This document shows positions 48,497 through 58,947 of a DNA stretch of 64,000 nt, in pieces. This stretch comes from Zarea fungicola. Its lineage: Eukaryota; Ascomycota; Sordariomycetes; Hypocreales; Cordycipitaceae. The first letter of the stretch is position 1. Each line of letters opens with the position of its first letter. Where the stretch lies: NCBI GenBank assembly GCA_900169235.1, contig FWCC01000066.1, positions 124,001 through 188,000 of the forward strand. Direction: 5' to 3'. The notes beneath the pieces are model-generated. The model was not told where the DNA came from. It saw nothing but the letters and a program-made list of their open reading frames with translations, and made no database searches. The translations under genes were made by a program, and so were the position numbers.

Positions 48497-49500
48497 TTAT
48501 TCCGCCACCTGTTTAGCATCCAGCATACGCATCGCCTCGTCTTCCGCATCCATCGCCGCCCCGTCTTCACCGCCGCCGCTGCCGCTCCTGCTCCTCATCT
48601 CCGCCTCGACGTGCTTTCTGCGTGGCATCCCTTGGCCGAGCAGCTGCGGCAGCTCCTCCTTGCGCGTCCTGATCCAGCCCTCGAGGCTGCGCATGCCGAC
48701 GACCAGGAAGCCCAGCTCCTCGCGGTCCACGTCAAACACCTCCCACCACGCGCACTCGGGCATGGGCGCGCCGAGATCCCGCGCCGCGTTGTAAATCGCC
48801 GCCGTGGCGAGCGCGTGCGGCTGGTGCGTGAGGTACAGCAGCTGCGGGCTCAGCAGCGCCGTGTTGAGGTACTGCGACGCCCGGAGCGAGACGTCGTGCC
48901 GGGCGTGCGACAGGAAGTCGAGCGTCTGGAGGTAGGTTACGGCGAGGCCGTGCGGCAGCGCCACGTGCATGTTGAACGACAGCGCGTGGAGGATGCGCGC
49001 CTCGAGCGTGAGCATGGTCTGCTGGAATCTGTAGTATTCGTCCTCGGTCTGGTAGTACGCGGCGGGATCGCTTGTGCTGGTCATGTCGCTGGGCGGCCGC
49101 AGGAAGGCTGAGTTGGGCGAGAGCAGGTACGCGTAGACGGTAGAGACATCGCGCGGCGAGCGTGGGAACGAGCCCATCTTGGCGACGAGGTACAGCGATG
49201 CGGCGGACACGTCCTAGAGATTGAAAACGCATCAGCCTTCAGAGTGTTCTTGTTCAAAATCCTGAAGGCTCTTACGCTAAATTCATGCGCCATTGGCGAA
49301 TCCACGAGCCAGTAACGCGCCAGGATGACATTGGCCTGCGCTGTGACGGACTGCGGGAGCTCGAGAAGCAGACCAGCTGCTTGCGTGAGGCATTGCGTAG
49401 CAAAGAAGACGGCTTCCTGCAAATCGTTTGGCAGTGAGGAAAAGGTCGAGCGGCGGTAGAGCTGCTCCGCGGTCGCGAGAGGGTTTGTGAGGTGTGCCAT
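48497..49500 (-). CDS. Cyclin-domain protein (cyclin L-like), 313 aa
   Basis: Two exons (49500-49276 and 49213-48497; 63-nt intron) give 314 codons. The cyclin box fold is evident: a first helical repeat with VILARYWLVDSPMAHEF, then SAASLYLVAKMGSFPRSPRDV, which matches the conserved A-x-x-L-x-x-K segment of transcriptional cyclins, and a second repeat from about 150. The C-terminal tail is acidic and low in order (GSGGGEDGAAMDAEDEA). The pattern is closer to cyclin L/C-type than to B-type cyclins, and no destruction box is visible. It probably partners a transcription-related kinase in the nucleus. The subgroup assignment is tentative. Confidence 0.82.
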
Positions 49501-49807
49501 TATCCTAATGCTCGGCCTTTTAGACGAATTTCATGCTTAATAGCATCAGGGTCAAGAGGTCGCGCTTCCAATCGCTGTCTGGTCCGTCGCCGACGTTTGG
49601 TGATGTTTGGTTGCGCCGCACGATAAAAAGCTACAGCGGGGCTGGCAAGTTTCTTTTGCTAGCCTTGCAACAATGTCTCAGATCCCTTTCCTCCTAATGG
49701 ATGGGCCAGAAACAGGAAGTGAAAACAGAATGCAGAAAAAAAAAATGCTATTTGAAATCGAAGAAGAATGGTTGCAACGAATTAAGCAAAAAGCAAAAAA
49801 GAAACTT
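49501..49807. other. Intergenic
   Basis: Promoter side of the cyclin gene; no feature seen. Confidence 0.4.
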
Positions 49808-49910
49808 GCGGCCAGTGTGACTCGAACACACGACCTTCAGATAGGTATCTAATTCCGTAGGAATGAAGTTGAACTTCAGTCTGACGATCTCCCAGCTAAT
49901 CTATGGCCGC
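49808..49910 (-). tRNA. tRNA-Phe (GAA) with intron
   Basis: On the minus strand the 7-bp acceptor stem GCGGCCA/TGGCCGC closes a cloverleaf. The A box TAGCTGGGAGAT, the B box GTTCGAGTC and the T stem GTGTG/CACAC are present. The anticodon loop reads CTGAAGA, so the anticodon is GAA. A 31-nt intron (49843-49873) sits one base 3' of the anticodon, the canonical position. The mature length is about 72 nt without CCA. Confidence 0.95.
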
Positions 49911-50500
49911 TAGTTGTTGAAAACAGCTCGCATATTTATTCTTATTAATAGCCCAACGGTGGCTCCGCTCAGGCTTCCCAAGATTGATACAGCACAATCC
50001 CCATTTCAAGTCTCAGTAATGTCCTTTATCTTTTCTAGTCCTTCCCTTCTCCTGGAGCTCCCAAGTTTCAGATTTTGACCTGGCGACAGGCTTCAAGGCT
50101 AATAGACGGAATGCTGTCAAACAAGTTGGCGAAGCTGGTCAGCGACAAGCGAAATTCCCTGGACCTAATGCAAGAAAAAAGAAAAATCATTCAAAGCAAA
50201 AAGAAAAATGTGGCTTTATACTGGTAAATGTTTTAAAGAGCGATGAGTTCTATCAATAGGACAGCACAATGATCGCCATTCACGGCCTGAAGACAAGGAG
50301 CTCAAAGAACATGTTCCAAAGCATCTGCAAATGAAGACAACAGTTCCAGACTCAACTTGCTTGCGATAATGAGTATATAAAGTGATATATTCCTTTTTTT
50401 AAACGTTTTGGAATAAGGACCATTTCAAACTGATACGCGACAACTTCAGAAGCAACCCCAACTCTGAAACAACATCCAACCCGACAGAATTAACGACAAC
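49911..50500. other. Intergenic, probable promoter
   Basis: No gene. Upstream of the first cysteine-rich gene, with a TATA-like TATATAAAG at about 50373-50381. Confidence 0.5.
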
Positions 50501-50830
50501 ATGTGCACAGTTATCAGGACCGCTTCAGTCTGTGGCTGTGAGGTTCTGCCACCCCGAGTCAAGCCCGAGAGGGTTCAAAACTGCAATGCCGCACGCCGTC
50601 GAGCTCAAACATACGGCGCAGCTATTCAGCGATGCCGCTTTCCCCTGTCCCAGATTTACTATGCTAATGTTTATTGCAATAACAAGCAGATTTGCAGGAT
50701 GACGGCATTCAACCGTACGGGATGGATCTGCTGTGAGTGCCGCCTGACTATTCTCCCTAACAGCGGCGCTGAATGCACTACCTGTCTTCATCTTGGCTGC
50801 CCGACCTGCCTTCCGTGGAGTCGTACCTAA
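50501..50830 (+). CDS. Cysteine-rich GW-CC family protein 1, 109 aa
   Basis: Short single-exon protein with twelve or more cysteines and no signal peptide. It starts MC and has a CGC pair near the N-terminus. The middle contains C-x5-C (YCNNKQIC), followed by GWICCECR and then ECTTC-x4-CPTC. The same layout is shared with two other genes in this window (at 51.65 and 57.26 kb). The paired CxxC or CxC groups suggest a zinc-binding cross-brace or ribbon, comparable to RING or PHD in number of ligands but not in spacing. Function unknown; probably intracellular. Its promoter carries a TATA-like element, so transcription is likely regulated. Confidence 0.75.
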   Translation: MCTVIRTASVCGCEVLPPRVKPERVQNCNAARRRAQTYGAAIQRCRFPLSQIYYANVYCNNKQICRMTAFNRTGWICCECRLTILPNSGAECTTCLHLGCPTCLPWSRT

Positions 50831-51649
50831 AGGCAGGGTGCTGATTCAGAAGGACTACATTTGAACAAGAACAAGAGTAGAAAGAGCATGCATCTTTACA
50901 GTGGCGTTGATGCCTGCATTCCTGTCAGTGAGTATAAAGCGTTTTTGAGTTATTTTGCAGGTAAAAAATTAATTTACTATTCATCTTATTCTTCTCTTTA
51001 CTACAACGTGCGATGCTTTGCTTTTTTAATTGTTCATTTGCCTTGGCGCAAGTATGAGTGCGGTCTGCCGTAATCGTGTTTTTCTCCACCCCTGTCAATA
51101 ATGATTAATCACCATTAAGATTTTTCATTGGCGAAAAGATTGTACAGTGGTATTATGACCTTGACTGAAACTCTGGCGAGTCATTGTGCAGACGGAAAGT
51201 ACACCAAACATCGTGTCTGTGTGGCAATGAAAGAATGAGAGACCAACTGGAATGCAGCAGAGTGCATCCGAACAGGGCCACAAAAATTATTAAAGAGAAC
51301 AGTGCAAAGGAATCAGCCTTTAACCCTCTCTATTGTAGTTTTCATTGTAGTAAATTGTAAAATGCTGCTGTCGTTATGGCGGATGATTAAGCTAGAATAC
51401 ACAAAATCCATCTTGGAACAAAGGCAGCAAATTCCACTCACAAAGCATTGAGCAAAATAAATTCTGATTCAGATACACAAAAGAATTTAAACTACATCGA
51501 TTTTACACTCTTTCATGTGCTTTGTATATAAATCGACACTGCTCTCATTCTTGCAACATAGCGTTTCGGGAATTGCTTACTTTTCCAACGAAAATTACAC
51601 ACTCCAAATCATTTCTATCAAGACAGATCTACAGTTGAATCACCAAAAC
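50831..51649. other. Intergenic between two GW-CC genes
   Basis: No gene seen; AT-rich. It separates two tandem members of the same family. Confidence 0.5.
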
Positions 51650-52201
51650 ATGTCGTGCATTTGCTACTCTGAAACAGACAGATGTCCCTTGGGGCATAGC
51701 AGCGGTATTGTTGTCTACTGGCCGCAGGACCCCAGAGACTGCCCCAGAGCCTGGAACCGTCACCTCAAGACCGGCACAGACCTGAGGCACTGCAGACTCA
51801 GAGAGACTGTAGTCAACCAGCTGACCAAGCAGTGCGACCAGGTGTGCATGATGCAAATGTATCAAAAGTTTGGATGGGTCTGCTGCCGCTGTAAGAGGCA
51901 GACCGCAAAAGGCACCAAGCTAGTCTGCGAGCCATGCAGCAAGCCAGCGTGCTCAAGCTGCACGGTATTGAAAGTCGACAAGAAGAAAGTTTCGGTACCT
52001 GGCCCGCTCTTGCACAGTCGCCATCCGTCAGTCGTGCGTAGCGAGCCCGTCAAGCCTCGGCAGACGACCAAAGCTCGCGAGCCAATCATTGTTCGCCAGC
52101 CAGTTGCATCGCGCAAGTCTGTCAGAATCCGCGTGCCATCCATTGACCGTCAACCAATGTGTACCAATGAGAGCCAGGAAGACTTGTATTCCTATAACTA
52201 G
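51650..52201 (+). CDS. Cysteine-rich GW-CC family protein 2, 183 aa
   Basis: Single exon. I chose MSCICYSETD as start; an in-frame ATG 135 bp upstream would add a stretch without the family pattern. The Cys-rich part includes CDQVC, GWVCCRCK and VCEPC-x4-CSSC, matching the pattern of protein 1. The C-terminal 70 residues are basic and repetitive with proline-arginine motifs (RQTTKAREP, RQPVASRKS, RIRVPSI), lacking cysteine, and could be a disordered nucleic-acid- or partner-binding tail. It is a tandem neighbour of protein 1 on the same strand. Function unknown. Confidence 0.75.
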   Translation: MSCICYSETDRCPLGHSSGIVVYWPQDPRDCPRAWNRHLKTGTDLRHCRLRETVVNQLTKQCDQVCMMQMYQKFGWVCCRCKRQTAKGTKLVCEPCSKPACSSCTVLKVDKKKVSVPGPLLHSRHPSVVRSEPVKPRQTTKAREPIIVRQPVASRKSVRIRVPSIDRQPMCTNESQEDLYSYN

Positions 52202-52932
52202 GCGACCACAATGGTATCATGGCGGAGTCATGGATACATAGCCATAGACAATGTCAATGCCACTCGTTTGATAGAACACTGCCCAGCTTTCCAAGACAGT
52301 AATAAATAATTTGCCCGCTTCATTTTGGTGCTTGCACGTGTTAGATGCTCCTTGTCCATCGTCAACATTTCCTCGTAGACACGCTACAAAACACTGTTAA
52401 AATCCTTTAATAGTATGAAACTCTTTGAGAAAGATGCCTCATATCTGATACCCAAATCGTGTGCCGATAAAAGGACGCTTATAGTAGCTTAGTGACGTTA
52501 CCACGCATCGCCGAACCAGCGGGTCAGCGATACGAGTTCAAACTGCAGACGACCTGCAGCCATCGGCTGAACTGGGTATATTTTCTAAAGCAGCAAGTCA
52601 AACCAGTAGCATGATAGGCTATCTGGGAGCAAGGGCATTTGCCGCGGTTCCTTACGCGCGTTGAATCATTGTTCTTTGGGTGAAGTTCTCGGGTTGTCGC
52701 CGACGCACCAGCGAAGCTGTCAGACTAATACTGGGGAAATGTTGCGCCACTGTGGGTTGACGAAGCCTAAAAGGGAAACTAAAATGAGAGCACGTCCCAG
52801 AGACGAATCTCTCCCCGACATGAGCTGTTTTTGAGTTGACATTTAATGTATGCTCAGTAACTTGCTGCGCAAGTAACACAAGGCAGCGGCTTTCTTTGAC
52901 CATTTCTGGTTCTTTCAGGGGGTCGCCATACC
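52202..52932. other. Intergenic
   Basis: No gene supported; includes the promoter of the regulator downstream. Confidence 0.5.
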
Positions 52933-54782
52933 ATGCCACGACCTAGCCGAAAATACAAACCAAAGACAAAGGGTGGGCCACAAGCTTCCTTAGCTAGCGA
53001 GTAAAAGGTGCTTGCTTCATCCATACTGATTGCATCGGCTTGTTTTAGGATGCCATCAATGTTCACAGCGACGTATCAACTGTGACCGAGGAGAACCCCA
53101 TTGCAAGAAATGCAGTGTGCGCGGCCTTGAATGCAGCGGCCTCGGCATCAGATACAGATTTCAGAATGATACTGATTCCTACACCGCGCAGCCTAGAAAA
53201 GCAGTGGAATCGACCAACCGGGGGCAGTGGCGATGTACAAACCCGATGGGGACTTCGTCACCCAGAGAGAAGCGTATATCAGCAGATCATCATGGTTCAG
53301 TTAGAACCATCGAGCCGGAACCAATTTTGACTTTTATGCCAGTTTGTACTGTGAAATTAGACCGCCAAAAACGCGGCACAGACACCAGTGAGACGCCGTC
53401 TTCATCATCGGAGATCACCACACAAGCGACGCCGGATTTGGTTGCAAGCCGTCAATCTGGTAGCCCAAAAGTCGCATATAAAACTAATAACAGTCTGTGT
53501 CATAATCAAAGGTCTGATCACCCATCAAAACCCTCCAAAGAACTTTGCCGAAATTTTGATGGCATGATCATGGAGCCACAGCTTGACAATATACCACAAT
53601 GGAGGGAGTTCCTGCTACTTTACTGTGAGTACATCTGGAAGAAATATGTACTCATAAGCTAACCGAAGCCAGTCGCGGACAATATTGCGCAGGAAATGGT
53701 TGCAGTGGATGGCATTCATAATGGCTGGCGATACATTGTCCTGCCCCTCGCTAGGACCAACAGCGTGCTGATGAATGCAGTTCTTGCGGCTTCAGCGTTT
53801 CACTTTGAGCTAAATAGGAAAGTACGCAATGCCAATCATCGACCTACGAATAAGGATGGGCCTGAGGTGGGAGTCAGGCAGCGCGTTATCGAGCAGCCAA
53901 ATTTGCTCCCGCAAATGCTATACTCTCGCGCTATCCTTGGTCTGCGCAGCTGTCGGGTGGATTCTGCAGATACCTCGGAGATGCATAATCTTCTACTGAC
54001 TCTGTTGGTGCTTCTGGTGACAGTAATGATCACCGGCGGCTGCGATTTCCCAATGCTCAGCGCCATGCTGCAATCCGCCATCAACGTTGTGGGAGGGGAC
54101 GGTGCATTGGGCAATGACCAGGCTGCCAAGTTCATTTCCAGGCAGTACCGCAAGTAAGTAGAAACTGAAATATGCCGCACAGGCTTGCCGTTGCATTAGA
54201 GCATTTTAATTGCCACGAATGCAGAGAGCATCTTTGCGCTGAGGGCCCGTGGCTAACTGTTTCGATAGATTATTAGTTTATGCGGCGCCATTACTGAGTG
54301 AAGAGGTTGGCAGGGCCACCATGAGCTCTCCAACCTGCATGACGAATTTCTTCGATTGCCTTAATCACTGTGCCGAGCAATACCCCGAGCACCATGAGGC
54401 TCTATCCATCGTCACAGATCTCGTACACCAAGCGAAAGACGTCTACATGTCACAGTCCATCTCTGCGCAGCAGCCCGAGCAAGCACCTCTGGCTGATTGG
54501 ACCTCCGTGGTTCGGGTGCAGCGCTACATCAACACTCTCCAGTCCTTTCCGCAGGGCTCGCCTGGCAAGCAGGTCCTCGTCTGGGCATCTTTCCTGGTCG
54601 CCGCCGACTGCAAGCTTCCAGAGCACAAGGAGTTCTTTGAGGGCCTGCTACTCCGCCACCATGCGCGGAGTGGCTTTGGAAACCTGCTTACTGGCCTGCA
54701 GCATCTACGACAAATTTGGAATCGAGACCAAGGCGAGCGATGGGTCTCCATACTGCCCAAGGCTAGAGTGTTTCTGGTGTAA
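52933..54782 (+). CDS. Zn2Cys6 transcription factor, 536 aa
   Basis: Four exons (52933-52972, 53049-53624, 53673-54153 and 54269-54782) give 537 codons. The first exon encodes only 13 residues (MPRPSRKYKPKTK) plus one base, a basic lead into the zinc cluster: C15, C18, C25, C32, C35 and C42 with canonical spacing. The last intron contains a good branch point (GGCTAAC) just before the acceptor. Middle and C-terminal parts are typical of the fungal regulatory domain (MLYSRAILGLRSC, then DWTSVVRVQRYINTLQSFP). The donor of the first intron (GTGGGC) is weak, so the start model is less sure than the rest. It ends 90 bp from the FAD oxidoreductase, which is on the other strand; it may regulate that gene. 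Confidence 0.8.
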
Positions 54783-54871
54783 AAATAAAGAGCATCTATT
54801 CAAGCATACAGTATCGAATCAACGTCCTAACTCCCATCCTGTCACATCTTTCTTCAGCTCTTTGCAGCCTT

Positions 54872-56302
54872 TTACAGTTTCGACGGAGCGGAAGGGGCAA
54901 ATGATGGCTTGGTTTCGGATGAAAGAGACTTCCTCAACGCTTCAATCCTCTCCTCCGTTACCATGGTAGACTGCGGAAACTTGCTCGGTGGCTGGTGGCC
55001 AAGAAGCATATCAGCGACAGCTTGCGCTGTAAGAAAGGCCTTGATCATGCCGGTCGCATGGTATCCTCCGCACACCCACTGGTGGCTTCGCTGCGGGAAG
55101 GGAAGGCGGCCCGCAAACGGAAGCGTATCCTCCGTAAAAGCCAGGATGCCAGACCAAGCATGCGTGATGTGCGCGGAGGCGCCAGGCGCGGGTGACGCGG
55201 TAACAACGTCTCCAAGGCGGCGCAGATGGGCCATTGCGGCCTCGTCTGTGTGCCCGTCGTTCCCAGTCGTCTTGCGCCCCATGTTGGCTCGACCCACGAC
55301 AATGTCGCCTGCTTTCCTCTGAATCAGGTAGTCGTAGTCCTTGTCACCATAGCGGAGCCAGAGCGAGAAGCGGCTGTCGAATCCCAGCACGGACTTTGGC
55401 CCCTCGCCCGATTGAAAATGGCTGTCCAGAGCATCGTAGCGCACCACGTTGCCTCGCACGGGGGACACAAATGGCCGCAGCTCCGGAAGCAAATGTCCCA
55501 ACCAGGCGTTGGTGGCATGGACCACTGCCTTGGTTGTGATGCCTCCGCGACTAGTCTTGACGAGAGCGGTTGAGGCCGATATGTCATCTATAATATTGAG
55601 GACCGGTGTATGGGTCTGAATGTTGAGCTTCCCGCTTTCGGCCAGTCTTCCCAGGACGCCTGTTACCCATTTGTACGGCCACAGCGATGCAGCCGGGATG
55701 GTAATCGCGCCGACGCAGCTTTTGGATAGCTTCAGTGTCTTTTGGATGTACTCCTTATCGCTGTAGACTTTGTGCTTTGCCGCAATCTGGGGCACGTAGG
55801 CTTTCATATCCTCCAGAGCCTTGACAGCCCGATCAAAAGAAGCCTTGTCAAAGTAGGCATCGACGCCTTCTGTCATGACCAAGTCGCAGGCGACGCCGTC
55901 TTCGTGAATCGCGTCCGCCATGGCATCCAAGTGGGCATGCTCAAGCTCCGTGATTCGGCACGCCTCTCTGATTCCAAAACGCTGCTTTCGGTCCTCCCAG
56001 CTAGCAAAAGTCATCGTTTTGCAGTGGCCTCCGTTTCGGCCGGTTGCGCCAGAGCAAAGCGAACGGGCTTCAATGATCACGACGGCCAGATTGGGAGATT
56101 TGCGAAGCAGGGTACGCACGAGGCTCATCGCAGTGATCCCTGACCCAATCACCACAACGTCGACGGGCATTTTTGGCCATGGTGCTTGGTGGTTGGCAAG
56201 TGGATGTGGATCTGAGTGCCAGAATGATGTTGTCGAGGTCGCTTCTGGTAGCCCAGGATTCACCACACCCGGTTCATATATTTTCTCTCTTGCAGACGAC
56301 AT
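54872..56302 (-). CDS. FAD-dependent oxidoreductase, DAO-type, 476 aa
   Basis: Single exon. Residues 48-62 hold the dinucleotide-binding VVVIGSGITAMSLV motif, and GATGRNGGHCKT (85-96) matches the second conserved loop of the D-amino-acid-oxidase-like family (glycine/sarcosine oxidases and relatives). The C-terminal ITHAWSGILAFTEDTLPFAGR and GGYHATGM segments match the FAD-domain end. Length is usual for fungal members. Likely substrate is an amine or amino acid, with FAD and oxygen; the precise substrate is unknown. No signal peptide and no clear peroxisomal SKL end (the C-terminus reads PSKL, with PTS1-like SKL as its last three residues), so peroxisomal import is plausible. Confidence 0.85.
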   Translation of the reverse strand: MSSAREKIYEPGVVNPGLPEATSTTSFWHSDPHPLANHQAPWPKMPVDVVVIGSGITAMSLVRTLLRKSPNLAVVIIEARSLCSGATGRNGGHCKTMTFASWEDRKQRFGIREACRITELEHAHLDAMADAIHEDGVACDLVMTEGVDAYFDKASFDRAVKALEDMKAYVPQIAAKHKVYSDKEYIQKTLKLSKSCVGAITIPAASLWPYKWVTGVLGRLAESGKLNIQTHTPVLNIIDDISASTALVKTSRGGITTKAVVHATNAWLGHLLPELRPFVSPVRGNVVRYDALDSHFQSGEGPKSVLGFDSRFSLWLRYGDKDYDYLIQRKAGDIVVGRANMGRKTTGNDGHTDEAAMAHLRRLGDVVTASPAPGASAHITHAWSGILAFTEDTLPFAGRLPFPQRSHQWVCGGYHATGMIKAFLTAQAVADMLLGHQPPSKFPQSTMVTEERIEALRKSLSSETKPSFAPSAPSKL

Positions 56303-57261
56303 TTTCGAGGAGTTGACGGATTACCAATATTTCTTTATAAAGCAATCTCAGAATCTACCTGCACCGGAGAAGAATCATGATTGAAATATGAACATGCAAG
56401 CCCAACCCTATGCACGTGTTGCATTTAGGCTCCGAAATGTGGCCTAAATATGTAGCGTAGTCTCATTTTACATGCCAAACAGGGTAATCTGCATAGGATT
56501 CCTGCACACGACTTTTTCTTACTTGGTGGCGTCGAACCGTATGCAGTTTACGGACGATAACTCCAGCTCAGTACGTCTGACGTATCGATTCAGATACGAT
56601 ACCAAGGAATGAGTTTCAGCCCGGCTCTCACCTTTCTTTCCAAATTCTGCCTAGTCTTCTAAAAAAAATCTGGGGTGGGTTGAGGCCGTATGGAAGGCGC
56701 CGCGTCGTGTACACGGTCCACATGGCGACGGCCACAAGACGAACCTACTAAATCGCCTGCTGCATACAGTATACTGTAAGAAAAGACGCGAATCGTTGAC
56801 GCCTACGGGCTTCGGGTTTGCTCAAGTTGTCAAGTTGAATCGATAAAAATTGAACAGCCCGATACGCTCTTTTCTTTGTTACAAAAACGATGGCCACGAC
56901 TTGCAGAGTAAGACAGGTCTTGACTGAAGACAAAGGAAACAGGGACGTCTGCCCTTTCAGCAATAGATGAAACGCTCTTTCATGAAAGATGGTGCTACGG
57001 CAGTGATGTATCCATTCATACTGTAATCAATAGATTTATGTGCTTTTACACGACCCAATCATCTTTTGCACCTAGAAATGAGTCGCAATTGTAACCAGAA
57101 CAAAGAGACAAAGAAGCCTCAAAATGTGCTGAGCATTTTGATGTCCTCCGAAGTATAAAAGGTCACTAGCACCTTGTCTTTCAAGACACTGTAAACAACG
57201 ACATCAGAAATTAACATACGCAAGCGAATCAAGGAGGCAATAGAACTTACACGAGGAAAAG
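56303..57261. other. Intergenic
   Basis: No gene seen. It contains the promoters of the oxidoreductase and of the third GW-CC gene; a TATA-like GTATAAAAGG lies at about 57152-57161. Confidence 0.5.
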
Positions 57262-57801
57262 ATGTGCCAAACAGTTCAGGTCATGTGCGTGTGCGGCCAC
57301 GTCCCCGGCCCCCAGGTCATGCTGCCTCGCAGCGCCGCCTGTCCCGAGCCCGTCGGCGCGTCCATCTGCTACGAGATCACGCACATGCCCGAGGCGGCGC
57401 GCTGCGAGGAGCTGCCAGTGGTGACCATGATCACGCCCGAGGACTGCGGCGGCAGCGAGCGCTGCCGCAACGTCGGCCTGCGCGCCCGGGGCTGGGTCTG
57501 CTGCGGCTGCCGGCACAGCAACCCGGGCCGCGCCCTGCCCATGAGCCGCACCTGCGACGGCAGCGAGCTCAATGGGCTGGCCGGGGCGGTGCCGGAATGC
57601 TCGCGATGCCGCCACGGCGCGTGCAGCGCCTGTCGCCCGCAGCCTGCTTGGTCCCTGGCCCTGACGCCGCAGCAGACGGAGCCGTCTCTGTCTTCGGTGT
57701 GCAAGAAGTGGCTGGGGATGGTCGTGACGAAGCCGTATGATGTGACGACGTTTTTGATTGCCAAAGTTGCCCTCCGAGCCGAGGGTTGGAAGTACAACTA
57801 G
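57262..57801 (+). CDS. Cysteine-rich GW-CC family protein 3, 179 aa
   Basis: Single exon with very GC-rich codon use, unlike its two relatives at 50.5 and 51.65 kb. It starts MC with CVCG nearby, then DCGGSERC, GWVCCGCR, and after a longer insert CSRC-x4-CSAC, the same order of cysteine groups. The insert between the GW-CC and the last CxxC pairs is about 30 residues here against 13-16 in the others. The C-terminal 60 residues have no cysteine. No signal peptide. The family pattern argues for metal binding; the role is unknown. The higher GC suggests a different history or expression level from its relatives. Confidence 0.75.
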   Translation: MCQTVQVMCVCGHVPGPQVMLPRSAACPEPVGASICYEITHMPEAARCEELPVVTMITPEDCGGSERCRNVGLRARGWVCCGCRHSNPGRALPMSRTCDGSELNGLAGAVPECSRCRHGACSACRPQPAWSLALTPQQTEPSLSSVCKKWLGMVVTKPYDVTTFLIAKVALRAEGWKYN

Positions 57802-58947
57802 ATGAAGCCAAGTATACAGGCTATTTCTAGGTTTGTTCTTCTTTACTTTTAATTTCTCCTCTTTTCTTTTAGCTATTTTTTAACAAGAGTTTTTCATTCT
57901 CCTTTTAACCATGCAACTTTCCAAATTGAACCCATTTCAGCTACATCAATCATCGTATTACGGTAGTTACAGCGCTATGACGGCTCATTTGGAGGGATAG
58001 TGTTGATTTTTTTTTTGGGTATTGCATAGAATTCCAGAATAAAACATTATTCACGCAAGTAAAAATTTGTTCATCTTCGATATCCTGGTGAGGAGTTTTC
58101 GTGTAAACTTTGTATAATTCTGCTCTAGGGTAGGCTCGTTGATGGAGGCTCCGCGTAACGAAGTGTAGTGCTCACTGTGTTATGAGCAGTTTTTGAGGCA
58201 TTGGTACACAAAGTTCTCCAGTAGACTTGGACTATTCCCAACTTTGATTAATTTACCTTTTTGGCGGGAGGTGCCGAAAACTGTAGCAAGTGATGAGCGC
58301 AAATGCTGGATGCCGAGGACCGACTCTCCAAGCTAAAAAGTCGGCATCTGTAAGCCCCGTCTTCCGACAACTTTCCCAGACCTCTGCAATTACTTACAGT
58401 TGAAGATCTAACTTGGCTTCAGCGCTAGCCCTTGGTTGGTTGAATTTAAATAGTTCATCTCATTTTCTTTGGCGCCGCATCTGGCCCCCTCTGTTCTGCC
58501 GCGCCGCAGCCCTACGCCAACCCTCGGCATTCTTGACGAGGCCGGGCTGTTGATAACCACGCGTCTCCTTGCGTGGTCTCAGCGTGGCAGAGGCCCCCAA
58601 TCCGAGGAAGTCTATGCTTGGAGCGGAGTAGGCTGTAGTTGCTTGCAATCTCAGCTACCGATTCTTATTCCCCGGACTGTAGTTGCTGGCGCTGCAAGTG
58701 CCGGAGTCGCCGTCATTTTAGTGCTTGATGCGACGGTAGATGAAGTCGCACGACGGCACTAATATCCAAGGACTTGGACCAACCAACTAGTTGACAGTTT
58801 AGTGCAGAGCCTACAAAATAGACTTCACACCCCTTTTTCTATTCCTTGAATGAATCCATTTGTTTCTTTCTGAGCTTGGTTTGAAGTCGTCCTACCTCCC
58901 TCAGCGTAGTACACAGTAAAAGGAGCCTACTTCGACTTGATGCAGCG
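57802..58947. other. Intergenic, no gene seen
   Basis: About 1.1 kb without supported features. A frame at 58469-58762 has no domain. Confidence 0.5.
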
